Below, piece after piece: positions 11,126 through 21,800 of a DNA stretch of 64,000 nt. Location of the stretch: positions 16,468,373-16,532,372 of the forward strand of contig NC_036443.1 in assembly GCF_002775205.1 (NCBI RefSeq), read 5' to 3'. The stretch is from Xiphophorus maculatus (Eukaryota > Chordata > Actinopteri > Cyprinodontiformes > Poeciliidae). The position numbers were made by a program, and so were the translations under genes. The notes beneath the pieces are model-generated. The model was not told the DNA's origin, did no database searches, and worked only from the letters and a program-made list of their open reading frames with translations. Position 1 is the first letter of the stretch; every line of letters begins with the position of its first letter.

Positions 11126-14100
11126 ATGGCCGACAAAACCAGCCGGTTAGGCGTTCGTAGGAAGGAGAAAGCGCCAGAAACCAAAGCAAATGAGGAGAAG
11201 GACAAGGAAAAGGCCAAAGAGAAGGCTGTAAAAACTCCAGACAAGCTCAGCAAAAAGCAAGAGAACACCCCAGAGCCGCAGAGGACCGACGAGAAGAAGA
11301 CAAATGGTGAAAGCGAAGGGGCAACAGGGGCAGCAGGGGCAGCAGCAGCAAATAACAGTGAGGATAATGGAGAGTTTCAGCCCATAGAGCTGCCACCTTT
11401 TGAAATTGTCACTGGGTGAGTAAGATTTCTGGCTGTATTCTGATTACTAGTTTAGAAACAGTTTTTTAGTCAGGAGGGACACGCGTCATTTGCACCTGCT
11501 GTCTCGTAACTTCCTAACAGTTAAAATAGAGATGAGTCATGCAAACACCAAGTTTGGCCATATCATTATACCCAGCATCTGCTCCCCAATTTCTGTTGTT
11601 TGAGACATTTTAATGTCAAAGTAGTAGATCTTTATGTGAGACCATCTGGCTGTTTGTATGCATCATGACAGATTAATGAAGCAAAGCAAAGAGAGAATGT
11701 GACACACATATCAGATTAGTTCCCTAGTATACTGATGAAGACTTTATGTCACAATATAACAGAGTGATGTATCTCTGACAGTCAGAAGGAACTGGTATTA
11801 TTGTGAACCAGTAGTTTGTGATTTCTTTGATGAGCAAACACTCTGTGTTCGATGCGGTGATAACTCTTACTGTCTGTCTTTCAGGGAGAGAATGAGCCCG
11901 TTCTACTTCAAGTTTCAGTTCAGGAACGTGGAGTATTCATCGGGCAGGAACAAAACGCTCCTGTGTTTCAGAGTGGACACAGCGGGGGGCAACGCAGAGC
12001 CTCTGAAAGGCTACATGGAGGATGAACATGCCACAGCCCACGCTGAGGAGGCCTTCTTCCAGCAGGTGATAAAAAGCTCTAGTGCAGGCCTTTAGCACTG
12101 CAGTGGCATGCAAAATCAAAATGCTACAAGATGCCCTTATAGCCAGTTGTTGGGAGAAAAAAAAGACAAATGTTATTGGTATAAGTAAAAAAAAAAAGTA
12201 TTATTTTTGTTAGTTTTTTTATTCAAGTAGGATGTTTAAGGACAATAAATTCAAAAGCGAACTGTGCTTTTCCTGCTTAAGAACCTTGTGAACAAATTTC
12301 AGTATGAAATTTTTTTCTACTTTTCTAATTTATTTTGCAAATTGTCCTCAAAAATTGTTTTATATCTGTACCACTGTCTTTTTTTGTTGTTCATCCAAAG
12401 ATGCTTGGTCATTAACCTTCACTTAGTTCCCATTAGTATACCCTATGTGACTGACATTTGCTTACAATAAATATGCAGTTGTGGAAGTAAATATCTTCTC
12501 ATATTATGTTTTTTTTTCTTTTTTGATCATTCTTAAATCTTTATTCATATTTTAATTTTCATCCATTTGTCCTTCTGACATCACAATGTTCCTGTACAAC
12601 AAACCTGAAAGTAATTCAACTGAAGTTTTGTTTGTATAGCATCATCTGACAGGAAAAGTCATCTCAGGGCTCCTAAAAAAAATTAAAGTAAATATGGATA
12701 CATATTACAAATAATCCAATTTCATTTTATCCAATTCCATCTAATTCAATCTCCTCCCCTTGATTAAATCCAATCTAGTTTAGTTCAGCTCAGTATAATT
12801 TGATCTTGCATACTTCTGTAAAGTTGAGAAAATAAACACACTAAAAGCAATTTAAATCCAATCAAGATTTTCTTTCATTCTCTGCCTTCACAAGGAGGAG
12901 AGTTATCTCGTTTTAATCAGTGAACAAAAACAGACTCAAGACGTTTGGTCAGGCAGTGAGATCATTTGAGGGGATAATTCACAAACATGAATCAATAGTG
13001 CAGGAAAAACACACTATTTGGTTAATTTTCTACTATAATGTCAAATTTATGAATTTAGTCAAGTGAATTTAGGCCTAAAGCAGAACTCAAATACATCAGC
13101 ACCAGGTCAAATGTCACATATTCAACTGGAATAACTGAGGGATTGTCTACATCCCAATGTAAATACGTGATTTCGTGTCAGAAAAAGGGAAATCTGATAG
13201 CTGAATGGTTTGCCTGCCATTCTAATTTAAGAAACTCTGTAATGCGAGACCATAAAATGACCCGCCCACACCTGTGCAGTGCACTTACAGCAGATCTCTT
13301 TTTGTGAGATTCAGCATCCTTTTTTCCTCTAAACATCTCAGATAGACACATAGATACAATCTAAACAACTAAGCTGTTGCTCAATTGGAAATCAAACTCC
13401 CAGAATCTGAAAGTAGTTGCACAAGGTCCAGCATGAATCCTCCACAATCAGTGATCATTTGAATGTCTGTTCAAAGTCAGCACAGCGGTCAACTAATAAA
13501 CTGTAGGGAAGCTTTTTGGAGAAACCCAGGAATTTAAGGAGCACTGTGAAAGGGAACACGTGAGACACTAAAGACAACAGTGAAGATGAGCTGAAGGGAC
13601 ATTTTGCTTCCTTAACTTCTCAACAGTTCCTTTGGTTGATCTCTGCCACGCCAGATCACACTGAGGCATGCAGAAAGATCCCAAACCAAATATAAGTTCT
13701 TAAAATGCTCATGCATGAACATACTTTTCACTAGACCGACATTTCTTCTAGTACCACCAGCTGAGTCTAATATTGTTTATTTGGACTCATCCAGCCCTGG
13801 TCTTGACTTGAGTCTGATAGATAAATTTGTTACAGTAAGGCAATTATAAGAAAGATTTTATTTTTCTAATACCCATAAAAAGTTTTGCACTGAATATTGA
13901 GAACGATTTAAATTGTTTTTATCTGAATGTTCTAGTTCAAATAACAAGGGATAAGTGATCTTTCTCCATTGTCTTGCTGACAAAATTCTTGGTTGAATGC
14001 AAAAACCTTTAAATCTAAATCTGCCAAAGGTATGAATAATTTTTGGTCTAACCATACCACTCTGTGTGTAATGAATCTATATAAAATATAAATGTTATTT

Positions 14101-14783
14101 ATAGACTGAAAGTTCTGAATTAAATGTTTTGATTGTATTCAAAATCCTTTCCTCATTTATTGAGATGCACCTGTAGACTGGAAAACCTGCGTCCAGGCGT
14201 TTCCCAGTAGGCACCTGTTGTTGTAATTAGTGACCTAGCCTTTACTAGTCAAGACTTGCCCTTACACGCAAATTAAATATTGGAACTTTAATCATCCAAA
14301 TTATCCAAAGTCCAAAGTGTTCTTTTATTTTTTTTTTACTCCCTTTGAGTCGTACTAAGCAAAAACATTACCCTGAGATCAAATCTTTTTTTTTTTTCTA
14401 TTTTCATGCCATCAAACACCCAACCTGCATTATTTTTTCAGGTTCTCCCAAACTCCTCTAAGGAATATGACGTGACATGGTACGTTTCATCCAGCCCCTG
14501 CGTCGCTTGTGCCGCCAAGTTGGCCAACATCCTCCAGCAGCACAAGAAGCTGCACCTCTCCATATTCTGCTCCCGTCTGTTTGAATGGGAGGAGCCGGAG
14601 ATAGTGGAAGGCCTGAAGGCCCTGGTGAGAGCCGGCTGCAAGTTGCGGATGATGAAGCCCATTGACTTCCAGCATGTTTGGGAAATGTATGTGGAACAGG
14701 AGGGCGAGAGTTTTACACCGTGGGAGGATTGCCAGGAGAACTATGAGTACTATGTGGAGAGACTGACCGATATCCTCAAGTAG
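11126..14783 (+). CDS. apobec2: APOBEC2, cytidine-deaminase-family protein of muscle
   Basis: APOBEC2 is a zinc-binding AID/APOBEC family member expressed mainly in skeletal and heart muscle; deaminase activity has not been convincingly shown for the family. Exons 11126-11415, 11885-12065 and 14442-14783 sum to 813 nt (270 aa). The first ~90 residues are a Lys/Glu-rich extension, then ELPPFEIVTGERMSPFYFKF and FRNVEYSSGRNKT, diagnostic of APOBEC2. The zinc site is H149-A-E151 with C177-x2-C180 (SSSPCVAC). RLFEWEEPEI, GCKLRMMKP and the YYVERLTDILK end also match. Human APOBEC2 is 224 aa, so the extra length is N-terminal. The stop is followed by a probable 3' UTR intron (14790-14882) and AATAAA at 15271-15276. 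Teleosts carry two paralogues; the long acidic-basic leader resembles the b type, but I do not assign a or b. The receptor gene on the other strand converges on its 3' end. Confidence 0.96.
12066..14441 (+). other. Long intron 2 of apobec2
   Basis: 2.4 kb of AT-rich intron in an otherwise compact gene. It contains a degraded copy of the CAATTCAAT-type repeat near 12630-12830 (TATAGCATC...GTCATCTCAGGG followed by TCCAATTCCATC stretches). No exon or gene is seen inside. Confidence 0.6.
12630..12830. repeat. Degraded interspersed repeat in apobec2 intron 2
   Basis: A piece resembling TATATAGCGCCA...GTCATCTCAAGGC followed by many ATCCAATT/AATTCAAT units. It resembles the remnants at 6930-7025 and 39525-39600. 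It is old and heavily diverged. Confidence 0.4.
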
Positions 14784-15830
14784 ATGAGAGTGAGTGATAT
14801 CATGAAATTTGATTGTTTTTTGTTTTTTGATTGTCTATCTGGATAGTAACTCCATGTGGATTTCTTGTCTTATTGTCTGCAGGTCCAACCTGACTGAAGC
14901 AGCCTGCTTGTGAAATCATCACTTCGTTTTTATTTGTTTTTATTTCATTTTTTGCTGTCACACTTGACGCTGCGGATACATTTTTAACAGAATGAGCACA
15001 TTTTCTACTTCTTATTTTTAACAATTAATACATGAAGGTACACGATTTGTAGATAAATATATCAAACACGATGCAACGAGTCGCTTCTAAAAGAGCAAAG
15101 CAATGCAAAATACATTCAGTAACGAACCATTACAAATATTAAAAACAAAACTGGAAGAAGTTATACTGGCATCTGGTGTCTGTTTGAAGAACTGAACCAT
15201 GAACTGAAAGAAGCAAAAATGCACTAAAATATTCACAACTCTACATTTTTTTACTAGGTTATTTATGTAAAATAAAAATAAACATCTACACAGTTTCATT
15301 TGCCAAATCTGAAAGTGCTGACCATTAAATAAATCCATTTGCCTGATCATCTTATTTACACCTTTTCATGTCATATAGATAAATCACTAGTTTGCTAGCT
15401 CGAAAGTCATGACAAGAGACTTTTTGTTATGCTGAGCTTGACGAGCCACATGCTGTGCAGCTGTCTCTCAAATATACGTAACCACCAGAGAACATTTTAG
15501 GGTCGACTCTAGTAATTCACTGCAGAAAAGAAACCATCCCGCCTCCATTCTCTGTTGTCTCTTTCCCGTTGGTTGTCGCAGCTGAAAACAAAGGTGCAGA
15601 AAGACGGGTCAGAAATGTTTTGTGCTGTTAGAGTGTTGTTTCGTAGTTTACAAACAAATACCTTGTTCATCCAGCGTTGTTATTGGGAGAGATGTTGCTT
15701 CACTGCAGCTTGTTCCATTCTCCTCCCCTTCTTCACACCAGATAAAAGAAAGTTATCATTAGCAATGAGCAACCAAAGAAGAAAAATTATCTGTCCTCTG
15801 CTTGGTATTTGCTGGTTTTCATAGTCTGGA
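14784..15830. other. Convergent 3' ends of apobec2 (+) and the Fc-receptor-like gene (-)
   Basis: Holds the apobec2 3' UTR, its probable 92-nt UTR intron (14790-14882) and AATAAA at 15271-15276, and then the 3' UTR of the opposite-strand receptor. On the minus strand the clearest AATAAA signals I see lie around 14928-14945, inside the apobec2 UTR, so the two transcripts may overlap. Confidence 0.5.
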
Positions 15831-18800
15831 TTAATCTGCAAAACATCAGATCTTTATATTACCTTTGTCAGGTGGATTCATATCCGCATCAGTGATGTAC
15901 TCAACCAGAGGACATGGTGCATCTGTAGCAGAAGATGGGAAGGAATTGAAACCTAAACATTTAAGACGCATTCCAGTATGACATAAACTGAAATATGTGA
16001 GCTGATAGTTCCAACAATCCGTTTTAAAAAATCATATTTAGGGCAGTATGGAGCACATTCAGAAACCACACACCAAACCACACAATGTGGGCTCTACCTA
16101 CCATTTCGGTCCTTTAACTGAGCCATAGTGAGAAACAGAGTGGTCTCGTCTTGCTTGTCATCTGCAGCAACTGTGTGACAATGACAAAAAGTTAAAAGTA
16201 ACAAAACAAACCTAGTGACTTTTGTTTGCCACATCTTACCAGAAATTGGCATCACATACATTTTAAATAACTATTGACCTTCACCAGCAGTTACGTTGGC
16301 TTCATTTGTGATGTTCAAGCTATGTTAACGCATAGCTTAATAAAAGCTTTAAGATGTTTTAGTCTGAAGTGGTTTCTGTTTGACTAGTCGGCCACACTGG
16401 CCTGACTGATCGGGTACATGAGCTGTGGTTGGTCTTGTGGTCAATTCAGCTAGAAAAGCTAAAAGGAATTAGTGATAACTAATGCTTTTAAGTCAATATA
16501 ACGTAAAAATCCCAAACCTGGTTTACGAAAGATTCTTAGGGCAACGCATCCGATGAAAACAGCTATGATGCCAAAGAAAAGACAACCAGAGATGGAAAGA
16601 AGGATCCTCCTCTTTAAAACTACAAATTGCATACAACAAACAATGAATAAAAAAACAAGGGGTCAAAGGTGAAAATTAATGAGTGAGGTGCACTCACGGA
16701 GGTTCTTGGTTCTGTAGGAGTCGCTGCGTTGTGAAAACATTGGTCTCTCGGTGCGAATGCCCTCACAGGTGTATAAGCTCTGCTCTGGGTCATTATGTGG
16801 CGTGACCTTATATGTCGATGAGACCGACCGACTGACATTAAAGCCCTCTTTATACCTGTGGCAGTTATTTTAGAGAATTTGTAACAATGGAAATGCATTT
16901 TAAACAATACCAATAAATACAGAACATTTATTTATTTGTATCATTACCATGTATAGTTCCACGAGTCTGAACTGCCCATCACGTCACATTCTAGCTTTAA
17001 GCTGTCAGTGGAAAATACCTCAGACCAAGTAGTTAAAAGGACTATATTGGCCTTTGGGCGCTCTGCAACAAATGCAGTCATAGATGTGATATAACATGTT
17101 TAACAATACAGTAAGCTAAAGAATGAAGATTAAAACACACCTTCAATGTTGAGTTCTACATCCCGACTGTCTGAGGAAAATGTTGTTGTTGTTTCCCTTT
17201 CAACTTGGCATCTATATGATCCACTGTCTGACGTCTTAGCAGAATCAATTTGGTGAATGGTTCCAGATGACGTCAATCGTTTGTTATCTTTGTACCATAT
17301 GTATTTCCATCCAGAGGAGATATTGACATGACAGGTGAAGGAAATCAAATCACTGGTGTGCATCAACTTATCCGAGGGATTCTGCGTCAGTGTGACTGTT
17401 GGTTTTCCATCTGAAATTTCACAATAATAGCAAAGAAGATGTAAAATAGCAGGAAGAATAACTTATATAGGAGTGTGGGTAAATTTACATTAGTTTACGA
17501 AACAAAAAAGGATCTAATTTAAGGGAAAATAAAAACCTGACAAAAATCTGAAAAATCTGTTTGACACAACAATTGTTGAGTCACCTTTCAGTCCAATACA
17601 GATGCAAATGTTTTCAAGGATGTTCTTCTTCTTTGCATAGGAGTTCAAGCTCAGTCAAGAAGGGAGAGCATCGATGAACATCAGTCACCACAGATAATTG
17701 ATCTTTGGTTTAAATTTTGACTTAGTCTTTCTGGCATATCAAGGTTATTGGAGTAAAACATTTGCTATCATTTTGATTCTTTGGACATCTACGAAGCTAG
17801 AAGTTAAATCTCTGCAGCCTCCTACAAATTTTCTCCCATAATTCCCAGGTGTGTAGCGTCATCAGTTTTCATCATTCACTCTAACCAAATTTATTCTCTC
17901 TGCTAAAAAAAGACATTCCCTCAGTTTGATACTATGTTCACTATGTATTACCATGGTGTGTTAATTGTTTCTATGATTTAAATCCTGTGACGTCAAGCCT
18001 GAAGACACATCACCTAATCTTTCCTAAAAACTGCACCAACACACGCGCACTGCCCACACTGAGGTGTTCTTTGGAGAATTATGCTCAGGTCACTACATCG
18101 TGGATCGACATACCAAGAATACAAGAAAAGCAGAAACTCTAATTTTCTAAAGGTAAGCCAGCCATTTGGGATCTTAATAATAATAAGGCAAAATTCAAAA
18201 TGGCAACATTAAAACTTTAAAAGAAACAATGGGCTTTTCGCCTCTATTGACTTACCTCGAACATCCAGTTGTGTTTCTTTACTACGTCCTGTTGATGTTT
18301 TTTCACCTCTTCTGGCTTCGCAAGAATATCCTCCCTTATCAGAAAGATTCAGGTCTATGCTTAACTCTGTGCCAGGTTTGTTCAGAGTGCTTCCATTTTT
18401 GTACCAATGATAACTCCAGCCAGAAGAAACATTTACTGCGCATTTTAATTTCACAGTTTCTCCAATAAACATTGGGGTAAAAATCGGATCTCTGCTTAAT
18501 GTGGGTGTTGGTAACTTGTCTATAGAAAGAAAGACAATGTAGAATATGTTACTGCCTCTGTGCACAAACAAAGTGATACACCAGAATCAGTGACTTTTTA
18601 TTTGATGTAGCAATTTGATGCAATTTAGTTAATCTTTTTTCTTCTGTACATTTCTGTCAGGTCTTTGCATAATAGTTCAAGCTCATTCAGCGTGGGGAGC
18701 ATCTATGAACATTGGTCACCAATGATTTTCAATTGATCTTTGGTTTAGACTTTGACTGAGCCTTTCTGATACATTAAAGTAACTGGATACAAACATTATG

Positions 18801-21800
18801 GCGTTTTGGATATATGTTAGGCTAGAAATAAATCTCGCATTCACTCTCAAGTCATCCTACAAATTTTCTTCCGTAATTCCGAATTTTCCATTCACCATCT
18901 TACCTCCCTCTGTTGAAGGAGGGAGGAAAGATGGTTGGAGACATAGTGGATGTATTACCGTCGTGTGTTTTTTGTTAGTTTTCCACTTCAGATATAGTGT
19001 TTTGAAAACTATTAAGTTGAATTATTAAAACCTGCAGAAACTCTGTTGTTAATCAAAACTTTTATATAATTTAATTGTTTAATGATTGCTCACATTTTCT
19101 TTCTGTTTAAATATTTTCACACAGTTTTTATGAGGTTAGGCGCTGATAACTGTACTGGTTCAAGACAAAACTATTTTAAAAACTGTTCATCTATCTCCTT
19201 AAAATTACTGTTCTTAACCTGCCAAAGTCACTTTTACAACTTCTCATACAATGACATCACAAGTGGCTTCAAGAGCAGACATCTCACCATAGACTTGAAG
19301 CTCAACTGAAGAGCTCTTTGGGCTGCTGACAGTCCTGCCCTTCAGTCTTCCTGAGCAGAGGTATTGTCCACGGTGTGAGAGTGAAGCTTGACTGATGGAA
19401 AGAATGCTTTCCGTTTCATTGTTAGTGACAGTGCCTTCATGATATTCCTTTCCATCTTTGTACCATATGAATGTCCAGCCAGAACTTCCCTCCATCCTAC
19501 AGCTCAGCTGCACGCTCTCAGTGGGGAACACATCCAGCCACTGTGTTTTGTGACTCAGTGATGGAACAGGAATTTCTAATGACAAAGAGATACATTAACC
19601 ACTTTTGACATCTTGTTTGTGGTGATTGAAAGAAAAATATTTAACCTAATTTGGTTTATGTAACTAGGCCAGACGTGTTGTTCTGTGAACCTTTCCGTTA
19701 CACTCATCCAATCACAGTACAGCTAGTAATGAAAATAGAAGTGATAAAAATGCCTATATTCAGAGCTATCAATTCTTCCTTAATCCTTAATCCTTAATAA
19801 TCTCAGTTTCCTATCTCAAGGGTTTCACATTACATTTAGATGTTAGTAAGTTTGTACATTTTGTTCAGTCATTGGTCCTTAAACATATATGTAAATTTAC
19901 AATAAGCTGATTTGCAATAACAGGCTTATTGTATGCTTAGGAATGTGCAATGGAATATATTTTTGTTAAAGTTGTGATAAAAAAAACGGTGTTTTTTATC
20001 GCAACTATTATAAACAAATTACAACTTTTATATAATTGCATCATTATGTGCTTTATCACTTTTTCTAAACATTTTCACCCCTTTGCTATCTCAAATATCT
20101 CACAATTTCCGTTTCTATAATTTAACTCCTGTGACTTCAAGCCTGAAGACACATCATCTAATCTTTCCTAAAGAACTCCACCTACACACACACTGCACAC
20201 ACTGAGGCGTTCCTCTGAGAATTAAGCTCACGCCACAACATCCTGTTTCAACATATTAAGGTATGAAAAGCGGAAACTCTATGGTTTACTAAAACTAAAA
20301 CAGCCTCTCGGGGGCGGGGGCTTGACAAAATTCAAAATGGCAACATTAAAACATTAAAAGAAACAATGGGCTTTTCGCCTCTATTGACCTACCTCGAACA
20401 TCCAGTTGTGTTTCTTTACTACGTCCTGTTGATGTTTGTTCACCTCTTGTGGCTTCGCAAGAATATCCTCCCTTATCAGAAACCTTCAGGTCTATGCTTA
20501 ACTCCTTGCCAGGTTTGTTCAGAGTGCTTCCATCTTTGTACCAACGATAACTCCAGCCAGAAGAAACATCTACTGCGCATTTTAATTTCACAGTTTCTCC
20601 AGAATACATTGGGGTAAAAATCGGATCTCTGCTTAATGTGGGTGTTGGTAACTTGTCTATAGAAAGAAAGACAATGCAGAATATGTTACTGCTACTGTGC
20701 ACGAAAAGGGTGATGATGTAGCAATTTGATGCAATTTAGTGCATTTCTTTGTTTTGTCTTTAGTTTGACTGTGAAAAATTAGATAAGAAGTTCCAAGAGC
20801 TCGACGTTTATGTAAATATTATTTTTAATGTAAAGAAATCAGATCCAACATTGTAAAAATACCAACAATGTGTATTTTTAATGTAAAGTTAGATCTGTGT
20901 AATGTTATAAATGCTTTAAAACTTACCATAAACGGACACAGTAGATATGTTGCTGGATGCAGAGCTGACTCCTTTTCTGTGCTTATGGTGAACTTTGCAG
21001 GAGTACTGCCCTCGATCGCTCACTTTGGCAGCTGTGTTGTTGAGCACTGACCCTTTTTCATCTGCAATTAGATTTTGATTTTTGTGCCACGTGAAGGTCC
21101 ACTCAGAACTGCTCACTTCACAGCTAAACGTCAAGACCTCATTTTCAAAAACGTCTGACCAGGGGCTCAGCAGCTTCAGGATTGGTGTTGGTGGGTCTGC
21201 AAGAATGCGTCACAAAAACATCTTCAAATTAAGATTTATTTTGAAGTTTCAGTTATAAAATGTTTACCTTATTACTTCTTATCTACGCATGAAATATTTA
21301 GGGGAAGGTGCAGTTGTACCACTACAGTTTAAACCATATCGATGTTGTATTGGTACAGTTGCATGCATTAAATTTGTCTGGTGACAGAGGGTATATATAA
21401 TTATGTGCTTACCAGAGACTTCCAGGGAAACAGGGTCACTCTGATCTGTTCTCAGCTGGCCTCTCTTAGCAAGGCATCGGTAGTCTCCTCTGTCACCATG
21501 GGTCACAGGACCTATTGTAATTGTTTTACTGCTGAAAGATGGAATTTTGACCCCTTTATGATACCACTCATATTCCCATCCAGAGTACATAGCAACATCA
21601 CATGTGAAGTTGATTGATTCTCCAGGGTACATAGGGAAGGTTGGACTTTTGGTAAGACCAGGTTTGGGCTTGTTGACTGTTCAGAAGAGAGAAAGAATAA
21701 GGAAAATTTCATTAACATAACAACTACTACATACTGAACTAAACTGTACTATACAGGTGAACCTAAATAAATAAAACAGCTGAGACACTGAGTTCCTTTA

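Noticed and set aside
15786-15835. YENQ (Grb2-type) motif near the receptor C-terminus
   Set aside because: The phase-1 junction gives Asp then TAA at 15831-15835, so the motif is out of frame beyond the stop.
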